Source of the DNA: an uncultured Chloroflexota bacterium
Lineage (GTDB): Bacteria; Chloroflexota; Dehalococcoidia; Dehalococcoidales; RBG-16-60-22
DNA: 14,459 bases
Assembly: GCA_903915565.1 (NCBI GenBank)
Contig: CAIWTG010000022.1
Location: forward strand, 1 to 14,459
Reading direction: 5' to 3'
How positions within the stretch are numbered: position 1 is the first letter of the stretch; the number at the start of each line of letters is the position of its first letter. A program made the translations under genes and the position numbers. Below the pieces are notes generated by a model, which saw nothing but the letters and a program-made list of their open reading frames with translations, did not search any database and was not told the DNA's origin. Below are positions 1 through 7,242 of the stretch, piece by piece.

Positions 1-1
1 G

Positions 2-751
2 ATGGACAATAAACGGCAGATTCACTTCAGGTCAGGCGAAACCATCATGAAGCAGAACACACCCCTCACCCATCTCGTATGCATAAAAAACGGATTGGCC
101 AACGGCATCATCCTCATTTTGATTTCCGCGGTCATTTTTTACGAGGCTTATTTAAGATTCCAGACTCAAACCACCATTAAAAGCCCGCTGATGCTTATCG
201 TAGCGGGGATTGGTTTAGTTGCTAACGTGATAATGATATTTGTATTACGAGAGCAAAGCCACAAAAGCATCAACGTAAAATCGGCTTTCTGGCACATACT
301 GGGCGATACGCTGTCATCGGTGGGGGTTATCGCCGCCGGCGTCATCATCCAACTCACCGGCTGGACGCTGGCCGACCCGATACTCGCCATCGTTATCGGC
401 GTGGTGATACTCTGGGGGGCGGTGCGCATCGTTAAAGAATCGGGGGACATCCTTTTGGAGTCGGTGCCTCCGCACGTGGCAATGGACAAGGTCACCGCGG
501 CGGTTAAGGGCGTATCCGGCGTAGAGGACATCCACGAGATACACATCTGGACGATTACCTCCGGTGTTTATGCTTTGAGCGCCCATTTGAAAATCACCGA
601 CCGCATGGTGAGTCAGAGCAGTGATATTATGACGCTGGTCAACGAGATACTGGCGACGGAATTCAACATCACCCACACCACGCTGCAACTGGAATGCGAG
701 AACTGCACCACCGATGAGGAATGTAACCTGCCCAAGAAAAAACGGAAATAA
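2..751 (+). CDS. Cation diffusion facilitator (CDF), N-terminally truncated and joined to a Crp/Fnr-like fragment; may continue upstream
   Basis: CDF proteins export divalent metals (Zn, Fe, Co, Mn, Cd) through the inner membrane in exchange for protons. Residues 34-249 fit the second half of a CDF protein: hydrophobic helices at about 35-50, 63-83, 98-118 and 124-143, the metal-site pair H98 and D102 (HILGD), the LADPILA stretch, then the cytoplasmic dimerisation domain with HEIHIWTITSG (178-188) and a Cys-rich tail (CENC, C241). The usual first helices, including the other metal-binding HxxxD, are absent. In their place residues 3-33 (KRQIHFRSGETIMKQ, then PLTHLVCIKNGLA) read like the start of a Crp/Fnr cyclic-nucleotide-binding domain. 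The ATG is the second base of the window, so the frame may start further left and the true start is unknown. The stop lies 9 bp before the next likely start codon. Half of the transport core is missing, so function as an exporter is doubtful. Confidence 0.8.
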   Translation: MDNKRQIHFRSGETIMKQNTPLTHLVCIKNGLANGIILILISAVIFYEAYLRFQTQTTIKSPLMLIVAGIGLVANVIMIFVLREQSHKSINVKSAFWHILGDTLSSVGVIAAGVIIQLTGWTLADPILAIVIGVVILWGAVRIVKESGDILLESVPPHVAMDKVTAAVKGVSGVEDIHEIHIWTITSGVYALSAHLKITDRMVSQSSDIMTLVNEILATEFNITHTTLQLECENCTTDEECNLPKKKRK

Positions 752-760
752 GAGGTGATG

Positions 761-1105
761 ATGAAAAGCCTTTTCTGGCAGCGACTCGATAAGCTGATAA
801 AAAACTCGGAAATAGTCATTGACCGGCCCAAAGGCACGGCGCATCCAAAATATCCCAAGTTGATTTTCCCGCTGGATTACGGCTATCTTAAAGACACCAC
901 GGCAATGGATGGGGGCGGTATTGATTTGTGGATTGGCACGGCGCCGCACCGCAAGCTAACCGCCATTGGGTGTACGGTAGATATGAAAAAAAAGGACTCC
1001 GAGATTAAGCTGCTCATCGGCTGCACGGAGAAAGATATTAAAACGATCCAAAAGTTTCATAACGGGCGATATATGTCCGCCATAATAATACGGCGGGAGG
1101 AATAA
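761..1105 (+). CDS. Short divergent inorganic pyrophosphatase-like protein
   Basis: This 114-residue protein resembles family I soluble inorganic pyrophosphatases, which hydrolyse PPi to phosphate using several Mg ions. The core signature is visible as DYGYLKDTTAMDGGGID (39-55), with D74 and D79 (TVDMKKKD) at the spacing of two further metal ligands. It departs from the classic enzyme in three ways: the DGDxxD triad reads DGGGID, so the middle Asp is Gly; the Lys expected two residues after D79 is Glu81; and the protein is about 60 residues shorter than the E. coli enzyme, with no Tyr-Lys phosphate-binding end. I chose ATG 761 because GAGG at 752-755 lies 5 bases before it; the in-frame GTG 755 and ATG 758 sit on or beside that site. 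The stop overlaps the next start by one base (TAATG), so it is probably translationally coupled to the dehydrogenase. Pyrophosphatase activity is uncertain. Confidence 0.8.
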   Translation: MKSLFWQRLDKLIKNSEIVIDRPKGTAHPKYPKLIFPLDYGYLKDTTAMDGGGIDLWIGTAPHRKLTAIGCTVDMKKKDSEIKLLIGCTEKDIKTIQKFHNGRYMSAIIIRREE

Positions 1106-2487
1106 TGATTGATACAAAACACGTCAACCGCCTGCGCGCCATAACCGGTAAGGAAAACGTACTGACCTCTAAAGAAGAAATGGTCGCTTATTCCTACGAC
1201 GGCACGCAGATGTGGTCGCACCAGCCGGATGTCGTAATATTCCCGACCAATGCCACCGAGATATCTGAGACTTTAAAATACGCCAACGAAAACGGCATCC
1301 CGGTGACGCCGCGGGGCGGGGGAACTAACGTTAGCGGCGGGTCGATACCGATAAGGGGCGGCATCGTCCTGTGCACCACCAAAATGAACCGGATTATCGA
1401 GATAAACAAGACCAACCTCAACGCCACCGTCGAGCCGGGCGTTATCCTGCAGGACTTCCAGGACGCACTGGCGAAACAGGGGCTTTTTTTCCCACCCGAC
1501 CCTCAGAGCTACTCCGGCTGTACCATGGGCGGGGTGGTCGCCGAAAACTCCGGGGGTCCTTCCTGTTTGAAGTACGGCGTCACCAAGCAATATGTTTTAG
1601 GGCTGGAGGTGGCATTAGCCGACGGGAAAATCGTCAAGCTGGGGGGCTTAACGCCGAAGAACCGCACCGGCTACGAGCTGATGATGCTATTTACGGGGTC
1701 GGAGGGGACGCTGGGGATAATCACTAAAATAACGCTACGCCTCCTGCCGGTACCCAAAGCTAACCAGACCGTGCTGGCCATCTTCCGCGACCCGGCCGTG
1801 GCGGGAGAAACAGTAACGTCAATCATCGCCAGCAGCATTTTGCCCTCAAAAGTGGAGTTCATGGATAAGTGGACTTTCAATAAGTTCCGGGGCATTATAC
1901 CCGACGCAATCCTTGATACCTCCGAGGTCATTTTACTGATACAGGTGGACGGTTTGCCGCAGACGGTAGCCGCCGAAGTTCAGCAGGTGGTAACAATAAC
2001 TAAAAAGACAGCGCGGGAGGTAAGGGTCGCGGCCGATGCTAAAGAGGCGGAAAAATACTGGCAGGCGCGGCGCGCGCACTTTTCCGATATTCACAGCCAG
2101 GCACACGACATCATTAATGAAGACGTAAGCGTACCACGTGATAAGATTGCCGATTTTATACGGCTTAGCCAGGAAGCCGCCAAACGCTATGATGTGCCCA
2201 TCAGTTTTGCCGGGCACGTGGGGGACGGGAACTTCCATCCGGCGGTACTGACCGACAGCCGTAATAAAGAACATTACCAGCGCGCTTTAAAGTGCGTGGA
2301 CGAGGTGATTGAAATCGCCCTGAAACTGGGCGGGGTAATCTCCGGCGAACACGGCATCGGGCTGGAGAAGGCGCGCTTTTTAAAGAAAGCAATGGACCCA
2401 ACGGCGATAGAGATTATGAAAAAGATAAAAGACCTGTTAGACCCGAAACATACGTTAAATCCGGGGAAGATTTGGGAGGAGGGGTAA
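1105..2487 (+). CDS. glcD: FAD-binding 2-hydroxyacid dehydrogenase, GlcD / D-lactate dehydrogenase type
   Basis: This 460-residue flavoprotein belongs to the VAO/PCMH fold family and oxidises a 2-hydroxy acid such as glycolate or D-lactate to the 2-oxo acid, passing electrons to an iron-sulfur partner. The FAD-binding half shows PRGGGTNVSGG (69-79) and the SGCTMGGVVAENSGGP stretch (137-152). The C-terminal FAD-oxidase half shows HVGDGNFHP (371-379), whose histidines are typical metal or substrate ligands, GEHGIGLEK (414-422) and LNPGK (451-455). The length matches full GlcD proteins (about 460-500). The start is ATG 1105, with GGGAGG at 1095-1100 and a one-base overlap with the upstream stop. 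The partner gene downstream (2612) has two ferredoxin clusters and two CCG domains, which is the usual GlcD-GlcF pairing. The substrate cannot be set from sequence: lactate, glycolate and other 2-hydroxy acids remain possible. Confidence 0.93.
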   Translation: MIDTKHVNRLRAITGKENVLTSKEEMVAYSYDGTQMWSHQPDVVIFPTNATEISETLKYANENGIPVTPRGGGTNVSGGSIPIRGGIVLCTTKMNRIIEINKTNLNATVEPGVILQDFQDALAKQGLFFPPDPQSYSGCTMGGVVAENSGGPSCLKYGVTKQYVLGLEVALADGKIVKLGGLTPKNRTGYELMMLFTGSEGTLGIITKITLRLLPVPKANQTVLAIFRDPAVAGETVTSIIASSILPSKVEFMDKWTFNKFRGIIPDAILDTSEVILLIQVDGLPQTVAAEVQQVVTITKKTAREVRVAADAKEAEKYWQARRAHFSDIHSQAHDIINEDVSVPRDKIADFIRLSQEAAKRYDVPISFAGHVGDGNFHPAVLTDSRNKEHYQRALKCVDEVIEIALKLGGVISGEHGIGLEKARFLKKAMDPTAIEIMKKIKDLLDPKHTLNPGKIWEEG

Positions 2488-2494
2488 ACTACAG

Positions 2495-2598
2495 TGTCAT
2501 TGCGAGAAGCGTAGCGACGCGGCAATCTCTATGATAGCTTTAGTTGATGATAGAGATTCCCACGTCATCCTTCTGCGGAAGGATTCCTCGGAATGACA
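2495..2598. repeat. 104-bp palindromic dispersed repeat (MITE/REP-like)
   Basis: The ends are near-perfect inverted copies: TGTCATTGCGAG at 2495-2506 and CTCGGAATGACA at 2587-2598, matching at 11 of 12 positions. A second inverted pair near the centre, AATCTCTAT and ATAGAGATT, can form an inner stem. The outer sequence, beginning GTCATTGCGAG and continuing AGCGTAGCGACGCGGCAATC, is of a kind I recognise as a dispersed palindromic repeat in several bacterial genomes, including Dehalococcoides; that is recall, not a search. It fills almost the whole gap between the glcD stop (2487) and the glcF start (2612), leaving 8 and 13 bp. It has no coding content. Transcribed, it would form a long imperfect hairpin inside the operon mRNA. 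Confidence 0.8.
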
Positions 2599-2611
2599 AT
2601 TTGAATAAAGC

Positions 2612-3895
2612 ATGAAAACCGACACTAAATACACAGAAATAGAAAAATTTAAAGATGCCCTAGACAGCTGCACCAAGTGCGGCTTTTGCATGGCCGGCTG
2701 CCCCGTCTACCGCGAAGAAAAGAAAGAAAGCTCGGTGGCGCGGGGGAAAATCATGCTCATCCGGGCTTTGCTGGACGGGGAGGTTGAGGTAACCGACGAG
2801 ATGGCGGAGCAGCTCAACCGCTGCACGCTGTGTATGACCTGCGCCCAGAACTGCCCGGCGGGCACGCAGGTCCCCACCGTCATTACAGCGGCGCGGGCGG
2901 ACAAGGTAAAGCGCAGGGGCGTTCCTTTCCCTTATAACATCGTTTTCCGCTGGCTTTTACCCAGGCGTCGGCTGTTCGGTTGGACGATAAGGCTGGCATC
3001 GTGGTTCCAGAGGATTTTCCTGCCCAAAACGGAGGGAACGCTACGACATCTTTCGTTTTTCCTGTCGGCGCTGGGCAAGAGCAGACACATACCCCAGATA
3101 GCTCCCAAGTTCCTGCGCGAGAGCGTGCCGGAGGTCAACAAGCCGCCCGAGGGCGTTAAGGTTAAATTTACCGTCGGGTACTTCACCGGCTGCATGACTG
3201 ACTTCGTTTTTCCCGAGCTGGGTCAGAAGATTATTAGTTTTTTAACTAAAAACGGCGTTGAGGTTATCATACCGCGGGGGCAGGGGTGCTGCGGGGCGCT
3301 GGTCTTTTTAGGCGCCGGGGATTTTGCGACCGGGCGGAAAATGGCGGATACCAACGTCAAGGCTTTCAAGGATTTGGACTATATCATTACCGATTGCGCC
3401 ACCTGCGCTTCGTCAATGAAGGACTATGTGAAGTTTTTGGCAGACACGGAAGCAAGAAAAAAGGCATATACCGCCTACGCTGGAAAGATTAAGGATATAA
3501 CTGAATTTCTCGTAGATGTGGTAAAGCTGCCTGCCTCCGCCTATCACGTTGCCCCGGAATTTAAGGGTAAAACCGTGACCTGGCATGAGCCGTGCCACCT
3601 GGGGCGATATCTGGGAGTTAAGGAGCAGCCGCGTAAAATCTTGAAGTCGTTGAAGGACATTAAATTCGTGGAAATGCCCGACGCCGACCGGTGCTGCGGG
3701 ATGGCGGGGACATTCAGTATTTACTTCTATGATTTATCGCAGAAAATAGCCGAGAAGAAAGCGGAGTCTATATCGTCAACCGGGGCGGATATTGTGGTGA
3801 CGGATTGCCCCGGGTGCCAGATTCAGCTGATGGATACTCTAAAGCGCCTGAAAATGCCCCAAGAAGTAAGGCACATTATGGAACTGGTGGAGTAG
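2612..3895 (+). CDS. glcF: Iron-sulfur electron-transfer protein, GlcF type (two ferredoxin clusters plus two CCG domains)
   Basis: This 427-residue protein is the electron-accepting partner expected for the upstream GlcD-type flavoprotein. Two [4Fe-4S] motifs lie near the N-terminus: C20-x2-C23-x2-C26-x3-C30-P and C71-x2-C74-x2-C77-x3-C81-P. A basic, partly hydrophobic stretch follows at about 107-137 and may contact the membrane. Two CCG (cysteine-rich, HdrB/GlcF) domains follow: C194, C226-C227 and C262-x2-C265, then C328, C361-C362 and C399-x2-C402. All expected cysteines are present, so the protein looks intact. ATG 2612 is the only sensible start before the first cluster, but there is no good Shine-Dalgarno: the bases before it are AATTTGAATAAAGC. 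The 104-bp repeat ends 13 bp upstream and may have replaced or weakened the original signal. The stop lies 11 bp from that of the convergent cyclase gene. Confidence 0.93.
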   Translation: MKTDTKYTEIEKFKDALDSCTKCGFCMAGCPVYREEKKESSVARGKIMLIRALLDGEVEVTDEMAEQLNRCTLCMTCAQNCPAGTQVPTVITAARADKVKRRGVPFPYNIVFRWLLPRRRLFGWTIRLASWFQRIFLPKTEGTLRHLSFFLSALGKSRHIPQIAPKFLRESVPEVNKPPEGVKVKFTVGYFTGCMTDFVFPELGQKIISFLTKNGVEVIIPRGQGCCGALVFLGAGDFATGRKMADTNVKAFKDLDYIITDCATCASSMKDYVKFLADTEARKKAYTAYAGKIKDITEFLVDVVKLPASAYHVAPEFKGKTVTWHEPCHLGRYLGVKEQPRKILKSLKDIKFVEMPDADRCCGMAGTFSIYFYDLSQKIAEKKAESISSTGADIVVTDCPGCQIQLMDTLKRLKMPQEVRHIMELVE

Positions 3896-3906
3896 ACATC
3901 TATCGT

Positions 3907-4593
3907 TTATTTTCTCAAAATAACGCGGCAAGGCCCGGCATCGCCGTTCTCCAGGCGGATGGGCAGGCAAATCATCTCGTATTTGCCGGGCTTAACATCG
4001 TCCAACTTAAGCGCCTCCATGATAAAGATGCCGTTGGTAAGGAAAGCCTTATGGACGTCGTTGATATTTTCCGGCGGTTCGGCAGCGGCAATAGAAAGAA
4101 AGTCAATACCGACGAGCTTTATCTTTTTGCCCGCGAGGTACTTTGCCGCATCCAGTGAAATCGCTACTGCTTTGCCGAGGAACTGGCGTTGTTTCCAGAC
4201 CTGCGGCGAATTCTTCGTTTTGAATAAAATGCGTTCCCCGGCCTTGATTTTGTAGGGTTCTAATTCTTTAACGGTGACGGCGTTTTCGTCCTTAATTTCA
4301 ATAACGCGGCAGGGTCCGATTGTCGTTTCATAAGGCATGGCGTCAATGGTCATGCCGCCGGGGATAAAGTGGAGCGGCGAATCAATATGCGTGCCATCGT
4401 GCGAACTCATCTCGATGCGGGACATGGTGACCTTATCACCTTTATTAACATCGAAAAAGCGGTAGACCTGCGGATTGGGGACTTTGTTTTCGGCGGAAGG
4501 TGCCTGACCAGGCTGTGGAGGGACAGGCGCAGGAATGGGGATTTCTTTATTCAGGGGGAGGGTAACATCAAAGTACTGGTATTTTTTAGCCAC
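3907..4593 (-). CDS. Cyclase family / kynurenine formamidase-like metal hydrolase
   Basis: This 228-residue protein belongs to the cyclase family (PF04199), metal-dependent hydrolases that include bacterial kynurenine formamidase and isatin hydrolase. The family metal motif HxGTHxDxPxH is complete at 65-75 (HDGTHIDSPLH). The N-terminus has a Pro-rich insertion at 19-41. The C-terminal LENGDAGPCRVI block resembles the final strand of the fold. No signal peptide is seen. The start is GTG at 4591-4593, supported by AGGAGG on the minus strand at 4602-4607, 8 bases away. It is the last gene of the five-gene minus-strand operon, 24 bp after the fumarase beta gene. No tryptophan-degradation gene is nearby, so kynurenine is an unlikely substrate. 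The pairing with a hydro-lyase and FeS proteins suggests a role in organic-acid or lactone chemistry, which is inference. Confidence 0.9.
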   Translation of the reverse strand: MAKKYQYFDVTLPLNKEIPIPAPVPPQPGQAPSAENKVPNPQVYRFFDVNKGDKVTMSRIEMSSHDGTHIDSPLHFIPGGMTIDAMPYETTIGPCRVIEIKDENAVTVKELEPYKIKAGERILFKTKNSPQVWKQRQFLGKAVAISLDAAKYLAGKKIKLVGIDFLSIAAAEPPENINDVHKAFLTNGIFIMEALKLDDVKPGKYEMICLPIRLENGDAGPCRVILRK

Positions 4594-4617
4594 GAGAAAT
4601 GCCTCCTAACACTAGCA

Positions 4618-5172
4618 TTACTGGGCTAAACTATACTTCTTTTTCCCCTCGATGTACAAATCGCCGCCGAAGATGTCGTTAATGACGGTGGCGGGGAAGT
4701 CTTTAACCTCAAGGCGTAAAACAGCCTCCGGACCAAGGTCGGGATAGGCAACGACTTTCGACTTAATGATAGTCTTAGAAATTAAAGCGCCGGCGCCGCC
4801 GACGGCAGCAAAATAGACGGCTTTATATTTTTTAACAGCGTCCTTGACCTCCGGGGAGCGGACGCCTTTGCCAATCATCCCTTTGAGTCCTTTAGCCAGC
4901 AGTTTTGGCGTATAAGCGTCCATACGCACGCTGGTGGTGGGTCCCGCCGCACCGATGACTTTGCCGGGCGGGGCGGGGGAAGGTCCCATATAATAGATAG
5001 TCTGACCCTTAATATCAAAGGGCAAAGGCTCTCCCCTATCCAGAGCGTCTATCATCTTGCGGTGGGCGGCATCGCGGGCAACATAAAGCGTGCCGGAGAG
5101 CAGGACGTTATCGCCGGTTTTGAGGCTTTTTATATCTTTTTCGGTTAAGGGGAGTATAATGCCTTTAATCAC
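4618..5172 (-). CDS. fumB: Class I fumarate hydratase / L(+)-tartrate dehydratase, beta (C-terminal) subunit
   Basis: This 184-residue protein matches the swivelling C-terminal subunit of two-subunit, iron-sulfur class I hydro-lyases, which hydrate fumarate to malate or dehydrate tartrate. Visible family blocks are LPLTEKDIKSLKTGDNVLLSGTL near the start, ARDAAHRKM, YYMGPSPAPPGKVIGAAGPTT, RMDAYTPKLLAKG, MIGKG and the AVYFAAVGGAGAL stretch. The frame is open to a GTG at 5208, but I place the start at GTG 5172: it overlaps the alpha-subunit stop by one base (TAGTG), has GGGAG about 11 bases before it, and gives the standard N-terminus. The gene symbol names the family only. The E. coli fumB is a single fused protein, and a tartrate dehydratase beta subunit would look very similar. 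Confidence 0.92.
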   Translation of the reverse strand: MIKGIILPLTEKDIKSLKTGDNVLLSGTLYVARDAAHRKMIDALDRGEPLPFDIKGQTIYYMGPSPAPPGKVIGAAGPTTSVRMDAYTPKLLAKGLKGMIGKGVRSPEVKDAVKKYKAVYFAAVGGAGALISKTIIKSKVVAYPDLGPEAVLRLEVKDFPATVINDIFGGDLYIEGKKKYSLAQ

Positions 5173-6017
5173 TAAATCACCGTCTCCCTGTGGCGGGCTG
5201 AGTGGCACTGTAAATTCACGGCAACGGGCAGGGCGGTAATATGGGCGGGAAAGGTCTCTACGTGAACAGCGAAGGCAGTAATGCGTCCGCCGTAACCCAT
5301 CGGGCCGATGCCGAGGTTATTAACTTTATGTAAAATATCCTTTTCTAAAGCGGCGTTTTCTTTATCGGGGCTGGGCTGCCCTACTTTTCTAATTAAAGCG
5401 TGCTTGGCCATCTCCATGGCTTTTTCCGCCGTGCCCCCAATCCCCACGCCAACAATTACCGGCGGGCAGGGATTACTCCAGGCTTGTTCCACCGCTTTGA
5501 CGACAAAATCAATAACGCCCTGGCGTCCGGCAACTGGCAGCAGCATACCGAGCTTAGCCATATTTTCCGCGCCGCCGCCTTTGGGCAGAACTGTTATCTT
5601 TACCTTGTTGCCGGGAACGATGGTAGTATGAATGACGGCGGGGGTATTATCGCCGGTATTGGTGCGGGTGGAAAAGGGGTGGATAACCATTGACTTGCGC
5701 AGATAGCCCTCTTTATATGCTTGCTGCACACCATCGTTTACGGCTTTGGAAACGTCACCCTTAACGATAAGGACAGCCTGCCCTACTTCTAAAAAGACCA
5801 CGGCAGTACCGCAGTCCTGGCAGAGGGGGATATTTTCTTTGGCGGGGATACGGGTGTTCTCCAGAATAGCGTCCAGAGCGTCGCGGCCGGCGGGGGATTC
5901 TTCCGTTTTGCGGGCTTTCTTCAGCGCCGCGAGCACGTCAGCGCCGAGGTTATAATTTGCCTGCTTGAAAAGATTAGCGACAGCTTCGGTAATGTCGGCG
6001 GCATTGATTGAACGCAT
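5172..6017 (-). CDS. fumA: Class I fumarate hydratase / L(+)-tartrate dehydratase, alpha (N-terminal, [4Fe-4S]) subunit
   Basis: This 281-residue protein carries the catalytic [4Fe-4S] cluster of an oxygen-sensitive class I hydro-lyase. Conserved blocks are PLCQDCGTAVVFLEVGQ (64-80), STRTNTGDNTPAVIH (116-130), LPKGGGAENMAKL (144-156), NPCPPVIVGVGIGG (182-195) and PVAVNLQCHSARH (264-276). Candidate cluster ligands are C66, C184 and C271. The length fits a separate alpha subunit (about 280). The start is ATG 6017, 4 bases after the stop of the LutB-like gene; the open frame reaches 6077, but that extension overlaps the LutB-like gene and lacks family sequence. Alpha and beta together should form one enzyme. 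Fumarase in a partial TCA cycle is the default reading; L-tartrate or another 2-hydroxy-dicarboxylate is possible given the FeS neighbours. Confidence 0.93.
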   Translation of the reverse strand: MRSINAADITEAVANLFKQANYNLGADVLAALKKARKTEESPAGRDALDAILENTRIPAKENIPLCQDCGTAVVFLEVGQAVLIVKGDVSKAVNDGVQQAYKEGYLRKSMVIHPFSTRTNTGDNTPAVIHTTIVPGNKVKITVLPKGGGAENMAKLGMLLPVAGRQGVIDFVVKAVEQAWSNPCPPVIVGVGIGGTAEKAMEMAKHALIRKVGQPSPDKENAALEKDILHKVNNLGIGPMGYGGRITAFAVHVETFPAHITALPVAVNLQCHSARHRETVI

Positions 6018-6021
6018 CGGG

Positions 6022-7242
6022 CTAATCGCCTTCCGCCAGCATCTTGCGCAGTTCGATAACCATTTCCGGCACGTCAATCTTCACCGGGCAGCGCTGGCGG
6101 CAGCGTCCGCAGGTGAGGCAGGTATAAGCCAGGGACGCCGCTTTCTCTTTGTCCTTATTAACGATAGCCGCCCAGACCGCGCCGATGCCGGTAAAATACT
6201 TATCGCCAAAGTGGCCGGCGGTGACGGCGAAGACCGGGCACTCATAAAGGCAGCCGCCGCACCGCAGGCAATAAAGCGCCTGCTTAAGGTGGGGATATTT
6301 AGCCAACTGCGTCCGTCCGCCATCGAGGAAGATAACATGAAATTCCTTGGGGCCGTGCGCGCCATAGGTGGTGACTTTTTCAATATCGCCGGTCTTGCTG
6401 GGACCGGATATCATGCTGACATAGGAAGGAATGGTGTAGTTGGCATAGCGCCAGGTAACCTCGCTCACCTTAAAAGCGTCGCTCAAGGTGGGCACCAGCT
6501 TTTCCATACCGACCAGGACAATATGTACCGGCGGAGCGCTGGTGGAGAGGCGGATATTGCCTTCGTTCTCAATAATAAAAAGCGTGCCAGTCTCGGCGGC
6601 AACGGCGTTGGCACCGCTGATGCCGATATCGGCGCGGAAGAATTTATCTCTTAAATAGTCGCGAGCGGCGGAGACCATTTCCGCAATCTCGGCGTCCGGG
6701 GCAATTTCCTGTCCCAGCACCTTGGAAAACAGCCGGGCAACATCCTCGCGAGGAACATGGATAGAGGGCGAAAGGATGTGCATCGGGCGGTCGCCCAGTT
6801 TCTGCACGATAAATTCACCGAGGTCGGTTTCATAAACCTCATTACCGATTTTTTCCAGGTGCTCGCGGAGTCCAATTTCTTCGCCGGTCATGGATTTGCC
6901 TTTAACGATGAGCTTCTTCTTCCCGACAAGGTTAGAAATTATCTCTAAAGCTTCTTCCGAGGTGCGGGCGATATAGCCCTTGCCTTTATTCTCCTCAATG
7001 GCAGCAATAGCCTGACGGGTCAGCTTTTCCATGTTGGGAATGGACTTTTCTTTAATCTTAAGGACTTCATCCGCCAGGGCAACGGTGTGCGGGAATTTAG
7101 CCAAGGCGTTTTTAACGTTTCCGCGGAAGCTCTTGACGGCGCGGGATAAAGCCAGCCGCAGCCGTTCGTTGTGGGCGGCGTCCATAATTTCTTCTTTGTA
7201 TTCTTTAAAGCCAGATTGTTTTTTAGCAGGTTCCTTTTTCAT
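6022..7242 (-). CDS. lutB: LutB-like iron-sulfur protein (LUD domain plus two [4Fe-4S] motifs)
   Basis: This 406-residue protein resembles LutB/YkgF, part of the LutABC L-lactate oxidation complex. A LUD domain covers about 60-310, with GISGANAVAAETGTLFIIEN (207-226) and the NIRLSTSAPPVHIVLVG stretch (229-245), the recognisable LutB core. It ends with two ferredoxin-type motifs: C325-x2-C328-x2-C331-x3-C335-P and C375-x2-C378-x2-C381-x3-C385-P. It stops about 20 residues after the last cluster, so it lacks the extra C-terminal domain of the longer (about 470-residue) LutB proteins. ATG 7242 overlaps the preceding stop (ATGA), so translation is probably coupled to the CCG protein. No LutC gene is nearby. 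Whether it handles L-lactate or another hydroxy acid is open. Confidence 0.9.
   Translation of the reverse strand: MKKEPAKKQSGFKEYKEEIMDAAHNERLRLALSRAVKSFRGNVKNALAKFPHTVALADEVLKIKEKSIPNMEKLTRQAIAAIEENKGKGYIARTSEEALEIISNLVGKKKLIVKGKSMTGEEIGLREHLEKIGNEVYETDLGEFIVQKLGDRPMHILSPSIHVPREDVARLFSKVLGQEIAPDAEIAEMVSAARDYLRDKFFRADIGISGANAVAAETGTLFIIENEGNIRLSTSAPPVHIVLVGMEKLVPTLSDAFKVSEVTWRYANYTIPSYVSMISGPSKTGDIEKVTTYGAHGPKEFHVIFLDGGRTQLAKYPHLKQALYCLRCGGCLYECPVFAVTAGHFGDKYFTGIGAVWAAIVNKDKEKAASLAYTCLTCGRCRQRCPVKIDVPEMVIELRKMLAEGD

Noticed and set aside
314..949. Minus-strand 211-codon open frame
   Set aside because: It runs antisense across the CDF and pyrophosphatase-like genes, both supported by family motifs.
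5965..6654. Plus-strand 229-codon open frame
   Set aside because: It is antisense to the fumarase alpha and LutB-like genes, which show clear family motifs; the plus-strand translation has none. GC-rich genes often leave long antisense frames.
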